Assembly: GCA_963965975.1 (NCBI GenBank)
Contig: OZ014411.1
Location: 26,460,249-26,524,248, forward strand
Length of the DNA: 64,000 bases
Direction: 5' to 3'
DNA from: Xestospongia bergquistia
Lineage: Eukaryota > Porifera > Demospongiae > Haplosclerida > Petrosiidae
Part shown: one piece after another, positions 1-14,500 of the stretch
Numbering within the stretch: position 1 is the first letter of the stretch
Layout of the letters: every line of letters begins with the position of its first letter
The notes under the pieces: generated by a model
Seen by the model: only the letters and a program-made list of their open reading frames with translations
The model's database searches: none
What the model was told of the DNA's origin: nothing
Made by a program: the position numbers and the translations under genes

Positions 1-1739
1 TTTGTAGTTATTACATATTAATTAAACATCAAATTAGATAATGTCTATGGATCACATACATACATGTACAATCCCTCATGTATCAGTTACAGGATGTCAT
101 GTGTATTATGTCTTCTATAGATACAATACATCCATTGAAATAGTTAAACCACTAGGGACATCTTGTATAAGTAATTATACCACAGGATACATAATGGAAT
201 GTATATGTGTATTATGTCATTAATGGACACAATGTATCAATTGAAGTAGTTAAATCACTGAGGACACTTTGTATAAATAATTATATCACAAGATACATGA
301 TAAAATGTATATGTATATCAAGTTATCTATGGATCCATGGAAATAGCTATACCACTAGGTATATGTTGAAATAGGTTACATGAAAGATAGAAACCACGTG
401 TGTACCATGTCATCCATGGACAATTTGGAAGCAGCTATATCATGATGGGATGCTACATGTTTACAAAATGTATGTATGCAATGACATGTGTAATTCATAT
501 CTAATTCATACAAGACTTTGAGTATGTTAGGTTTATATACGTAGTGTAACCACATATAAGTCTAATATTTAAAATATACAGTTACCTCCTTAGTCATGTT
601 ATGTTTATTATTATTATAGACTATATATGTTTAACAATTTAAAATGTAGATAACATATCTATAATTATCTTTTAGTGATGATTATTAACCCTCTCCAGTC
701 ACTGAGTAGGCAAGAGTTATAGTACTTGCCTTGTGTGTGTGTGTGTGTGTCTGTTCCAAAAGCACAGACAATATGGCAGAGATTATCATTTCCCAATGTT
801 ACTATGTGTATTAGTATTGTTTTAGTAGACATAAGGTGTTTTAGTTTTAGTATTAGTTATAGTATTAATGTGAAATTTATTTTTAGTTACAGTATTAGTT
901 ATAGTCATGTTTAAAACTGAAGCCACATTGAGCACCATCACTTTTGTTAATCAAGCAAACACATTTCAGGAAGATGCTTGAAGTATTGCCATACTCCACT
1001 TTCTCTTGGTCTACCAGGACCAGCTGCTATACTAGCTGTAGTCATGCTTTCTTGTTAAGCTTAACTAGAAAATCACTCATGTCACACTCGGCAAACATTG
1101 CCACACCTTAGTTTTTAAAATACATCATTATAATTATAATCAAAATGTTCTCAGTACCAGTATGACAAATTAATATTTCTATAATTTAGCTACTACTGCA
1201 GTGAGGGTTCTGTACTTTAGTTCTTTTTATTAGTCTAGAAATGACAAGTTTACAATTCCTTTTTTCCACATAATTATTGGAAAAATAAATTATTCATACA
1301 GTCCAGTTCAATCTAGTCCACTGTTAACATACTCCCTACATATTAGTAGTATACTATATTAACAATAAGATATAATCATATACTGAAGTATTAATACATA
1401 GTAGCTCTATAGTTATATTTTATGTAAACATAAATAAACCAGTTAATTGTTAGTTATAATTTAACTGAATACTGTGTTAAATCTAAGATCATCTCTATAA
1501 ACTCTTATATAGTCACATTGTCTCAGATATAGTTCAGTTAATATTATATATTAAGTAATGTACTATCATAATATATCTTGTATTAAGTATTAATGTATTG
1601 TTCTTATGTTATCAAGATAACTTTATAGTCTCAGTTATGATATCACATTAGCTATATGATTAATGGATTATTGTCATGTGTGTAATATAGTAGTAATTGA
1701 GTATTAAGTAAATAACATTATCTTCTATTATTAATTTAG
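1..1739 (+). repeat. Segmental repeat, copy A (5' part), intronic
   Basis: No exon is seen in this stretch. Positions 11 to about 520 match 7246-7735 and, from 36, match 62757-63215 with only scattered substitutions. Positions 1110-1739 match 7860-8494. The copies include the same short open frame, which is a by-product of the duplication. The stretch ends at an ankyrin exon, and copy B also leads into an ankyrin exon, so the duplicated unit carries intron plus exon. A short (GT)n lies near 733-751. The piece 500-1100 is absent from copy B but partly present in copy C (63541-63860). Confidence 0.85.
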
Positions 1740-1838
1740 AACCAACAGACTCCTCTCCATATAGCAGCTCTTACTGGTCAATCAACTGTTATACCAGCCT
1801 TGATAGAGGCTGGTGCCAATCCAAACTCAACTGATGTG
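1740..1838 (+). CDS. Ankyrin repeat exon (copy A)
   Basis: A 99-nt exon, phase 0 on both sides, with acceptor TTTAG at 1735-1739 and donor GTAAGT from 1839. It encodes exactly one 33-residue ankyrin repeat with the hallmark [10 protein letters not shown], then the second helix, and GANPNSTD for the beta-turn. It is nearly identical to the exon at 8495-8593, with which it was duplicated together with its intron. Adding or removing such an exon leaves the frame intact. Confidence 0.85.
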
Positions 1839-2524
1839 GTAAGTGTTAGATAGTAATGAATACTGTTTTACTGGATTATATAATATTATATAAAACAGTT
1901 AATTAAGTAATAGATCAATATATTTAGTTATTATAATCATGATGATTACTTTTGGTTTTACTTTGTATAAATTTGATAACTCCACCCTCTTTATGATTAA
2001 GTAATAACATGTACACTTGACTATAGTACCTTCTCTTATATTGTGTAAAGTGTCTATTTATCTCTTTATGTTTTAAAACATCATTCATTGAACATGGCCA
2101 TGTACAGGAAACATTTAGAAATGCTCTTAAAAAGGCAGCTGTGTCAACAGCATCTGTATTTAGTTATGCTTTTTAGAGGTATCTTATCAAGTCAAGACTT
2201 AGAGAAAAGGTTTCCCTGTTTGTCCCAAAATTTGGAGGGTATACTGCAACTCTTTGAACAGATAATATTTACATATTGATTTTCATAAATAAAAATATTC
2301 TATTTTGACCACCACATCTGTTTGTACCAACCATACGATGTGATAATTGTCTCAAATTATAAAGATTGTGACATTGATAATTATTAATAATTATTATGGA
2401 TTTATTGATTTGTGTGCATTAATTAGAATAATGACAATAATGGCTTCAAGAGCTTCGATGTTATCCTAAAATAAAATAAAAAATGTTTACTAATGTGGAC
2501 ATACTTTAATATATATACATATAA

Positions 2525-2594
<70 letters not shown>

Positions 2595-5500
2595 ATACAT
2601 ATGTATGTATATATGTGTATCAATGCAATATACACTATCTACATTTCACTTGTCTTTAAAAGACTTAGTTAACACATCTCTGTCTATGTCCCATTTTAAA
2701 ATTTTTCAAAACTATGTTATTGTATATTACATAATCCTAACAACCAAAGCAATAGAAAAGTTATCATAGTTGAATGTGATTAGTTGTCAATCAGGACACA
2801 AATTACTTTAATAACAAACTTGTCATTAATACAAAAACTGAAAGAAGTGTAATCAATAAAATCTATTAATATGGACTGTGATAACTTATACAATCATTTG
2901 AATAGTCTTATTCAGTTCTAAGGTATGTCAATCAGCTTTTAAAGCAATAGATTTTTGAGATGGTGAGTTTCATATATCATTTCATAAATAAACATCAGCA
3001 GATGCTAACATAAGCAACATGTACTTGTTCCATGTACTACTTACAAAGGCTACTGTAATTACTGTAATCACTTGTGATTACAGCAATTACTTTGTCTGAT
3101 TATAATTATGATTACTGATTACATTATTTCTGGAAAGTTCATTACGATTGAGATTACAGCATAAAATGTAATTGATTGTAATTGATTATGATTGTAATCG
3201 GTCCCAACCCTGCTCAATAGAAAAGCCAGTGAGTCTGTCTACAATGTTAGTTCTTAAAATGGCTACTTAAAGATGACCTACTCACTTTCAAGTGACACAG
3301 AAACAATTATAGTATTCAGTTACTAAACAGTCAGAGCTATTTTAATCATTCAATTTCTTTTATTTGTATGCTTGAGCACACCATACTTTAATGTTGTCGA
3401 AATTTAATTTTCTTTGAACAAAGAGTAATCTTCTTCACCAAGCAAAAAGAGCATTTTAGATTCTTCTCCAGTGTATATTGTATCTGACATTTTAATTCCT
3501 CATAGTTTATATGTGAGGTAGTGCCAATGGTTAATGGTTACATAATTTTATATCATAGCTGTACAGTTCAAGTTATAGGGATTCCATGCTTATAAGTTAC
3601 TTAAAACAGTATTGAAGTTTAAGTAACCTTATAACAATGATATATTAAAAGAATAAGGTGTGTCTTAAGGAAGCTTATTTTAAGCACTTTCACAGTGAAC
3701 CATTTGTTAACAACCTAACATCTTAATGTACTGACTGCTAGTGTCTCACAGGCTATTATCATTAAATGGCACACAATATGATTTAGCAGCTGTTAGTGAT
3801 ATATCACTAACAGCTGCTAAATCATATTGTTAAATCATATAGCTGGTCTATAGTACTATTACCATGTTCACTATCTAGTGCTGTTATATTAGGGTCATTT
3901 AATACTTAATCTGGGACAGGTGTGTCCCCTAAATGTTCAAATTCACTATGTGAAAACATGGACCAATGGGAAAAGTATTTCTGAAATCATCAGAACTAAC
4001 TGGTAACCATAGTAGGGATGACATCCACTACTGCTCTTGGCCTGTCATTTGTACCATTAAGAGATTGGGTGGGGTTTAATCTAGGGATAGAGGCTTTGCT
4101 CTTAACTGTTTTATTGACACACATTCTTTTAATGGATTTCCTTTCAGCTGCTTTTTCAGTTTTTACAATGCACCTCACATCCTCAGAATTGAAGCTAAAT
4201 TATTTACATTATACTCTGTTACCATACTAGCTATGTTATGATCTATCAGCTAACTATTAATACCTGTCTTTCATATAGTAGTTACTGACATTTCTTTATA
4301 GTGTCTTTTACCTCTTGAAGAGAATCTGTTCCCTTTACATCACTTGATGTTATTTTCTCTAACTCATCACTGAGTTCGTGGAAAGTTTCTTCCACATGTA
4401 CACCTTTGTTAAAATGATATTGGTTCTCATTACCTCTCCTATAGAATTCTATAAGTTTAAATTTCCTGAGAACCTGCTCTGTAGCTTTGTAGTTTAAGTT
4501 TGTAAACTGCTCATTGATTACCTTCTTGAATGAATTTATAACTTGTAGCTGAGTATTAAACTGTGCTTGAGTAACAGGAGTGCCTTGAATAACTAGAGGG
4601 TCAGGAGTAGTTATGTCTTCAGCCATTTCAAAAACACACACAACAAGTAGTAATAGTATTTCCAAAAATCAAGTAAGAACTCTGTTAAAGTAAGAACTGT
4701 ATATACACAGTAACACTCTGAAACACTAGTGTAAAACTCAACTGTACTGATTAATTTTTTGTCCATTATTGTTTAAGGATAGGTCAAATTCTGTTACCTG
4801 TTTGTCAACAAGGATAGTTACCACTATACTGTAGATATAATGTTGCAGTACAGAGCACAATATCCAACACCTATCCTGACATTGATAGGTGACATGTCCT
4901 GAACCTATCCTCATCCAATCCTAGCCTTAAATTAAACAACAAATTAATTATTATGTCAACAAATTAAAGTTAATTATATGTTATATATATATTACAATAC
5001 TGTTTTCTAGAACCTATATAGCTTTACATTTAAATAGAAAGTCAAGTTCAATCCCATTTTGGGACACTGTCTGGTTGATTTCGTACCAAAAAAGGACCAT
5101 TTACTCTCTTCATTAGTTGCCTTTTTGCTTGAGATGATATCTTCTCTTTCTTTATCAAAAATGTTTAGCAACTTTTCAAATTCAGAAGATCTCCAAGAGA
5201 GAGGCTTCAAGACCAAAATGTCTTCATCGTTTTCTTTATCACTCTATTCACTTGACATAGTGTCAACTTGAAGCACTTCAAACCAACGTTCTCGATGTCT
5301 TTTGTCATTGAAGTCCATTTTATTCAATATAGCCCATCTCTCCTCAAGTTTCTGTGTAGTAAAAACATGGATGTTTATAAGTAATAGGTACACATGCAAA
5401 ATGATATCATTAGACTAATTAAGATGTATATATATATATATATATAGCACTTAAACACAATGAGACTTCAATTATAAAAACCACATACTCTGTTTTTTTC

Positions 5501-8500
5501 TTTCATGTCTCCTTCTTCTTATGACATTATCTGAGGCTTTACCTCTTCTCAGGGCTGACGCTGCTTCACACTTATTGCGATAATAACGATATGTAGCACC
5601 TAGAAATAAATGTATATATTGTAAAACTCCAATTATGTAACTATGATAACTGCTTGTAAGATAATGTATTGACTGATATACAGCTGGTTGTATTGTCTCT
5701 TATCATACTGATAGAATAGTTGTACAACAAATACATGTGTAACAGCTTTTCTTTAACTGTTCAAGTATCATGTGCATTGGTTCTTGAATGTCTGCTGGTA
5801 ATAGCTGATGAGGCTGCACTCTTTGTCTGGATATGAGAGGAATGTTAGCACTGTTGGCATGGTTTTCTTTATCTAAATAAATATCATAAATATATATGAA
5901 CTATCAGTTTCTAACCAACATCACACATTTTCTTCTATAGGATAGTTGAAGGAAATGTTCATGATGACTGAACTATCCTACATGTAACCAATAGAATAAA
6001 TTCTCAGATAGTTTACCTTTCTTCTGATGAAATTATGCTCGAAGGGATACACTTATAAATATACTGACTACAGGAAGTGATGTCATGTTAAATGCATTCC
6101 TTTTGGAGCTTAATTATTGTCTAATTAACAACAGAAATTACATAAGTCAAGTCTACATATTATTACATAACATTACATAATATATTAGGTACAGTAATAT
6201 CATTTGGAAAAGTGTTCTTATGTTAGTTGGTATGTTTTGTAGATGTTATAGGTTTGTCACTTAAGTTTAATTAATTTACTAATAAGGTCTTCTTTAGATA
6301 TAGTAATAGATCCATTCAAATAGACTAGAATAGAACTACCTGTACATGTATATGTACTCTTCACTGTAAACTTTAAGATAATAGAATTATAAATAACTTT
6401 GTATCATCATTGATAACATTAAGATTATTGTAAACTGACCTCACATTGTTTGTATTCAAGATAATATGTAAACATTTCCATATTATTTGAGTGTTATAAC
6501 ACTATAATATAGAGATATATAAAATATAGATCAAACTTTTAATAATTATATTACTTTGACTGACTAGCCAATGACTTTTAGCAATACAGTATTTGACAAT
6601 GAGAGATGTGAATCATGTACATATATGACTCTTTGTTCATTATAGTTTGTTCATGATATATACTTTGTTAAATAAAGTTTTAACTCTTAGCATATAAATA
6701 TTACCACAATATTGTAATGTGACTTTATATAATACATGGACTAATTGGGTTTATATTTCAATACTGTTTCTTAACACTGGATAGGTTCCCAGGTTCAATA
6801 TCATATGTATAACATTTGATCAACTTAGAATTATACTTTGTACATGGACTATATACAGTGGCGTATCTGGGCCCGGGCCTACCCGGGCCTGGGCCCGGGC
6901 ATCAAACGTCATTGATAATTATATTCATTATTAATTAATTTAAATTTTTGTATAATAATAATTATTTATTATATTCATAACTAATTATTTATACTGTAAT
7001 AACCATTACCATGTTTTGATAACCACGCCTACGTCCGGTGCCCTACCATCAATTTTTTTCAGGTACGCCCCTGACTATATAGAGTTCTGTTAATTGTAGT
7101 TTACAAATTCTACATGTTATCATGTATTAGTCTTGCAAGGCCAGACCCTTTGCTTAGAGAGGAAGAGTCTGGTCTACCATGTGTACAGTTGTTGAAAAGG
7201 AATTTTATTAACTATGTAATATTATATAACTGTGGTTTGTAATCATTACATATTAATTAAACATCAAATTAGATAATGTCTATGGATCACATACATACAT
7301 GTACAATCCCTCATGTATCAGTTACAGGATGTCATGTGTATTATGTCTTCCATAGATACAATACATCCATTGAAGTAGTTAAACCACTAGGGACATCTTG
7401 TATAAGTAATTATACCACAGGATACATAATGGAATGTATATGTGTATTATGTCATTAATGGACACAATGTATCAATTGAAGTAGTTAAATCATTGAGGAC
7501 ACTTTGTATAAGTAATTATATCACAAGATACATGATAAAATGTATATGTATATCAAGTTATCTATGGATCCATGGAAATAGCTATACCACTAGGTACATG
7601 TTGAAATAGGTTACATGAAAGATAGAAACCACATGTGTACCATGTCATCCATGGACAATTTGGAAGCAGCTATATCATGATGGGATGCCACATGTTTACA
7701 AAACATGTGTATACAATGACATGTGTAATTCATGTCTAATTAAAAGTATATGTGTTAGACACTTGTTACAAATACCTTATATCTTAGCAAAAAAGAGTCT
7801 TAAGAACTATCACAACTTTGTTGATGTCACACTCATCATTATAGGCAAACATTGCCATACCTATAGTTTTTGAAATACATCATTATAATTATAATCAAAA
7901 TGTTCTCAGTACCAGTATGACAAATTAATATTTCTATAATTTAGCTACTACTGCAGTGAGGGTTCTGTACTTTAGTTCTTTTTATTAGTCTATAAATGAC
8001 AAGTTTACAATTCCTTTTTTCCACATAATTATTGGAAAAATAAATTATTCATACAGTCCAGTTCAATCTAGTCCACTGTTAACATACTCCTTACATATTA
8101 GTAGTATACTCTATTAACAATAAGATATAATCATATACTGAAGTATTAATACATAGTAGCTCTATAGTTATATTTTATGTAAACATAAATAAACCAGTTA
8201 ATTGTTAGTTATAATTGAACTGAATACTGTGTTAAATCTAAGATCATCTCTATAAACTCTTATATAGTCACATTGTCTCAGATATAGTTCAGTTAATATT
8301 ATATATTAAGTAATGTAATATCATAATATATCATGTATTAAGTATTAATGTATTGTTCTTATGTTATCAACATAACTTTATAGTCTCAGTTATGATATCA
8401 CATTAGCTATATGATTAATGGATTATTGTCATGTGTGTAATATAGTAGTAATTGAGTATTAAGTAAATAACATTATCTTGTATTATTAATTTAGAGGCAA

Positions 8501-11500
8501 TGGACTCCTCTCCATTCAGCAGCTCTTACTGGTCAATCAACTGTTATACCAGCCTTGATAGAGGCTGGTGCCAATCCAAATTCAATTGATGAGGTCAGTG
8601 TTAGATAGTAATGAATACTGTTTTACTAGATTATATAATATTATATAAAACAGTTAATTAAGTAATAGATCAATATATTTAGTTATTATAATCATGATGA
8701 TTACTTTTGGTTTTACTCTAAATACTTTGTATAAATTTGATAACTCCACCCTCTTCATTATTAAGTAATAACATGTACACTTGACTATAGTACCTTCTCT
8801 TATATTGTGGAAAGTGTCTATTTATCTCTTTATGTATGAGAAATGTTTAAAAGCATCATTCATTGAACATGGCCATGTACAGGAAACAGTTTGAAATGCT
8901 CTTAAAAAGCAGCTGTCAACAGCATCTGCATTTTAGTTAGGTATCTTATCAAGTCAAGAGTTAGAGAAAAGGTTTTTTTGTGTGCATTAATTAGAAAGTA
9001 CACTCGTTTTTGTTTGCCCCAAAATTTGGAGGGTGTACTGCAACTCTTTGAACAACCTTAAAGTGACATGTCTTGAGCTATCAGGTATTACTTTAACTAT
9101 GAGCTCACCCACATAATCAGGTATTATTTAACCACAAAGTAAAATTTGCTACTTTGATACCTGCGTCATTGGAAGAGTTGAAAGTTTATTTTGGCTTAAT
9201 AATCTTGATGAGTATTATACACCTACCATTGATTATTGGTAAATGTCCTTTTCTAAATTATTCTCCTGTTTGAGATCAAATCACTCTTGACTGTTTCTCT
9301 GTAATTAGTGATATCTATATATTTTTTATAAGCTTCTCACTCTTCAATCCTTGTTAAAAGATGGTATTTATGTGCCTGTTAGATCCCACAGGAAATTGGA
9401 TTTCCTGAGACTTTAAATATAATGATGCTAGAGGCTTAGATATGAGAGAAGACAATGAGATGCTACAATATAAAATATCACTCAATTTAACTGTAGCATG
9501 GCAGCAGGACACAAAAGTTGTCACTGCTTGTGTTACCAATACCTAAACTTAAAAGTGCAAAGAAAACTAAAAACAGGGAAAAGGTTACTGTGATGTGTCC
9601 AGAGACAATTGCCTTATACAACTGACATGGTGTGTTTGGTATGAATTACATAATTAACACCCTCTTTGCATTGATCACTAATTAAATTCTGACAGAATGA
9701 GTTTAGTATATACGTTCCCCAGGTACTTCCTCTCTATAAGCGAAGGTGACATCAGACTAATCACTTATATCACTCTAGACACAATATAAGCTGTGGTTTA
9801 TCACTTAGTAATAGTGGTATTAATAAATATACTTATACTTCTGTAAAAAATACATGTTATGATTACAATTACAGATTACAGTCTAGCAGTGACAGTATAT
9901 ATAGGTATTTACATTCAGCTGCAAATATACAAGGTGTAATCAGTATAATCACATGTTCTTTCATGCATCATTTCATAAATAAACATCAACAGATGCTAAC
10001 ACAAGCAACATGTACTTGTTTCATGTACTACTTACAAAGGCTACACTGTAATTGCTGTAATCACTTGTGATTACAGCAATTACTTTGTCTGATTATAATT
10101 ATGATTACTGATTACATTATTTCTGGAAAGTCGATTACGATTGAGATTACAGCAAAAAATGTAATTGATTGTAATTGATTATGATTGTATTCGGTCCCAA
10201 CCCTGCTCAATAGAAAAGCCAGTAGTGAGTCTGTCTACAATGTTAGTTCTTAAAATGGCTACTTAAAGATGACCTACTCACTTTCAAGTGACACAGAAAC
10301 AATTATAGTATTCAGTTACTAAACAGTCAGAACTATTTTAATCATTCAATGTCGTATGCTTGAGCACACCATACTTTAATGTTGTTGAAATTTGGCCACA
10401 GGAAACATTTTTAAATGCTCTTAAAAGGCAGCATCTGCCTTTTAGTTTGCTTTTTAGAAAAATGCACTAAAACAACAACAATAATTATGAGTTTCTATGT
10501 TTATCACTACATCTACTGATACACTTCAAACAATATGATAAATAAAATGTAGTACATAACAGACTTTTTCTTACATCTTCAGTCAGTTTCTTTGAAATCA
10601 GATGATATCTTTACATAGTAGATAACTTTCTCCACCAGGTACTGAGTCATATGATAAACTGTAAATGTGATCTACCTGTTATCACTCATTTACAATCCTC
10701 ACTGTTGATGCAGTGTTGACAAAGCTATGGTACTATATAAGAGAAGATCATCTCTAAAGCAGTACATGCCCTTAAAACTTGTTAAATAAAGGATAAAGAT
10801 ATAGGTACATGTGGATACCATAAATGGGTATGTGTCTGAATGTCATTTTTACATAGCTAAAGAGATAGTGACTAAGGAGGGACTAGGTGAGAGAGTAGTA
10901 AACGATCTTACCAGAAAGCTAGCAGGCAATAATTACAAGAACTATCACATTTACTGTGATATTTTTTACAAGCTTCTCACTCTTTCAATCCCTGTTAAAA
11001 GATGGTATTTATGCGCCTGTTAGATCCCACAGGAAAGGATTTCCTGAGAGTTTAAATATAATGTTGCTAGAGGCTTAGATGTTGTAACCTAGCTGAGGTA
11101 TCACAACTATATATAAAAAGATAACCAACAATGAACTACAGACTATGAACAAAATACAACAATGACAATTGAGCAAACAGACACACTATGTTGTATGGGT
11201 TCACACCACAAAATACATATTAATAAGGTCCAAAGTTCATCACATTCCTCCCCAACACTAAGGGGGCATAAAAATCAACGGGTCTGGAGTTCTGACAAGA
11301 ACGATGTAACAGTTGAGCTTTCTGCTGTGATGCCGAGGTTGATGGTGCTGATAACACTTCAGGTTGATTAACAATAGGATCTGTAAGAAAACTAGAAAAT
11401 AGTCAATCATCATAGTTATCAGGTTACTAACTATCTTGTTGACTGTCAGAGTCATGATGATACCTCAAATGATTGATTTGATGGCAGAAGATATTACCCG

Positions 11501-14500
11501 ATGGGTCTTGAACTTGATACAACAATGGTCCTGTCACCTTAGTAACACCATACATGAATTAATACAGAATACAGATCTGTAGATCCAATGATATGTTTCA
11601 ACATTTCAATTGTAATATTGTTATCTCAACTGTTCATAACAAATAATTGCAGATATCTACATACCCTTTGTATACAGACCATTCAGCATACTAACATATG
11701 TTGTTTCAGTATAACACTCTGCATAATACAAAAAAATTCTGCATTTCACAGAATAAAGCTTAACACTAACCTGCATATTACTAATTGACAATAATCATAA
11801 TATTAATTAATGTCAAAAACACTTCAATATTAGAAGAGTAAAGAGTCATCAACATCAGAAGAGATATTTGAGTCCTCATAACGTTAGCTCCTACATCAGG
11901 AATAATATTTCCATTATTAGGGATATCACTTATATCATGGATATCCACATCGTCATTTAAAGATATAGGTGTCTGAATGTCTTTCAAAAATGGCTTGGGA
12001 CAATAGCTTGGAGGTGGGTGTTTAGAGGGTGAGGCTACAAGCCTTTCCTTTGATTTTATCCAAGGTGATTGCTTCTTTTGTTGGTGCCTTTCATCAAGCT
12101 TTCTCATAAATTTTGTTAAAGCTATAATATAGAATGTATCAATAATCATTAAGTATGTTATTTACCTTCACTTCTCCAGGGTAATGGATGAAGTGCTATA
12201 GCTCCATCTCTGTCGTTTTCATCTGTCATGAAGTCAGCTGTCATTTTCTCCCAAACTGACTTTTCCTTTTTCTCTACATATTTTTGCCTTGTATCAAATT
12301 TCAAAATTAAAAATATTGACTACCAACATCAGTTACATTGCTTACTTGATGACGTCTACTACACTTTAATCTTTTTTTTCTTATTCTCATTTACCACCTC
12401 CAAAGTTCTTCCAATGGCAGTACTCTCACGATCACTACGTTTACTTGACTCAAAATGATGATGAATAGCACCTATAATGTGAACTATTGGTAACTCTTGT
12501 ATTGCTGGTGAATTTACTTACGATGGATCAGATGATCTTTATATTGAAATGATGAAAGTTCTGCTTTAATAGCATCAAAAATTGCTCTGTTTGTTTTGCT
12601 GTCAGCCCTATGGAAAGAAGCATAAACCATGCACACATAAATGAGGACAAATGCTTACCATTCTGAAAAATTAAATGATTCATCAAGAGACGCATATCAT
12701 GATTTCACCCTTTGCTGTATAACAAAGTATATTAAATATAACACTTGTGCTTTAAACTTTAAATATTTATAACAGCAGGTTAGATGTAAGTGCTTTTATA
12801 CATACAATTACTTTATGTTCATACCAATAATTCTATGAGGATTTTTTTGGATACCTTTTCTGCTCCACTTGAGCTACTCATGTTACTTCCAATGTCATCA
12901 ATAATATTTTCAATTGAAGAAAGTTTATCTCCTAACAACTTTATTGGAATGTTTTGGTCTTCTTGATATTTAGTGATCTTGGTGAGCTGCATTTCCCAAC
13001 CAAAAATCTTCATTAATATCTTTTCTAAAAGTTGATCCTGTTGAGTAGTGTTTTCAGCTGTTTTGGTAGATCTAGAGCTAGATAGAAGACAGAATAATTG
13101 CTTGTGGATCTGATAGAACTCTAAATACTTTTGTCCAGATCTTTTTCTTGATGGTGTACTGCCAGTAACTGCTTCTACAACTATAGAAAAAGAGAAATCG
13201 TCCTGACACGCTGTCAATTATTTTCACGCCTACTAATCATTTTGCCACTATCTTCTAACCAACTAATCAGAGACATTGGACTCAACAAATAATAAATCTT
13301 TTTTTCACATTTAACAATAAAATCATCTTTGCTACTACATTCATCTAATGACAAATGTTCTGTTGAAGATGTTCCTTTTGTCATTCTTCTTCAGTTGTTT
13401 TTTCTGTAAATGCCTTTTTTATGTTCCTTTTACTTTCTTCTTTTATATTCAGGTGGTGAGATCCAATCTTTATAAAGATAAAATAATATGTAATATATCT
13501 AAATTGGAACAAAGTTATGATTACAGCTAAATTACATGTCAAGAATGTAATTAATTCCTCAGCTTTACACTGACTAATCCCATACACTTCTATTTGAAAT
13601 AGGTATATGTTATCACTCATGTACAGAAAGTATATGGATGATATATTAGTGATAAAGTCATGAGTCATAACCTATATAATTACATGAATATACACTAACT
13701 AACATAGTCATACATTATCACTCAGAAGGTACATGAGTATACATCAATTATAATTATACATCAGTCATGAGTCATCACCCATATAATTACATGAATATAC
13801 ACTAACTAATATAGTCTAATGTCATCACCCACATAATTACATGGATGTACACAGGGTGTCATGCCATTTTGTCTAACAAAATGGACTTTTGTCCCATATT
13901 GTCTAATAGTGTCTAATAGTGTAAAAGGTCTAAGATAAGTGGATTAAGGTCAGTAAAGGTGATGGAATTCTAAAAAGGCTTTGATGTCTTTAAAGATAGA
14001 GTACTTAAGAGGAGCCATTTCATACATACAACAAATTGAATCAATGGAGTTCAAGTTGTACATCCATCAAGCAAGTGATAGCAATTGTCTTTGTTCCCAC
14101 AGCTTTTGTCAGGTTAGTTTGGAGTGGATTACAAAAGAATTCTCCAGACTTTAACAACAAGGAGAGTTTTGTTCATTATTTTGAAAGTACATGGATAGAC
14201 GACAACTTTCTTATTCGTTCATGGAATGTTTATACACAAGAGGGTCCTCGCACTAATAACAATGCTGAAGGATGGCATAGTAAAATGAAGAAACTTGCTG
14301 GGAATTCACACGCAAACATTTACGAGGCAGTCTGAACAAGCTGCAACAGAACTCAGTTTAATGCAGCTGGCTGCAGGAGGGCTTCCAAGAATACATAAAC
14401 CACGAGAACAGACTGAAAACTATTAAGGAAAAGCACGAAGCAGGAGATTATACATTACAAGAACTTCTTATGGCGCATAGCCATTGGGTATCTTTGTAAT

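Noticed and set aside
7137-7185. Imperfect hairpin CCAGACCCTTTG...GAAGAGTCTGG considered as a terminator
   Set aside because: Eukaryotic context, no gene end nearby. A related string near 57105 suggests a repeat piece instead.
7276-7458. 60-codon frame starting [14 protein letters not shown], present three times (also at 41 and 62762)
   Set aside because: Conserved only because the segment is duplicated. Substitutions are not biased to third positions by eye and there is no splice context.
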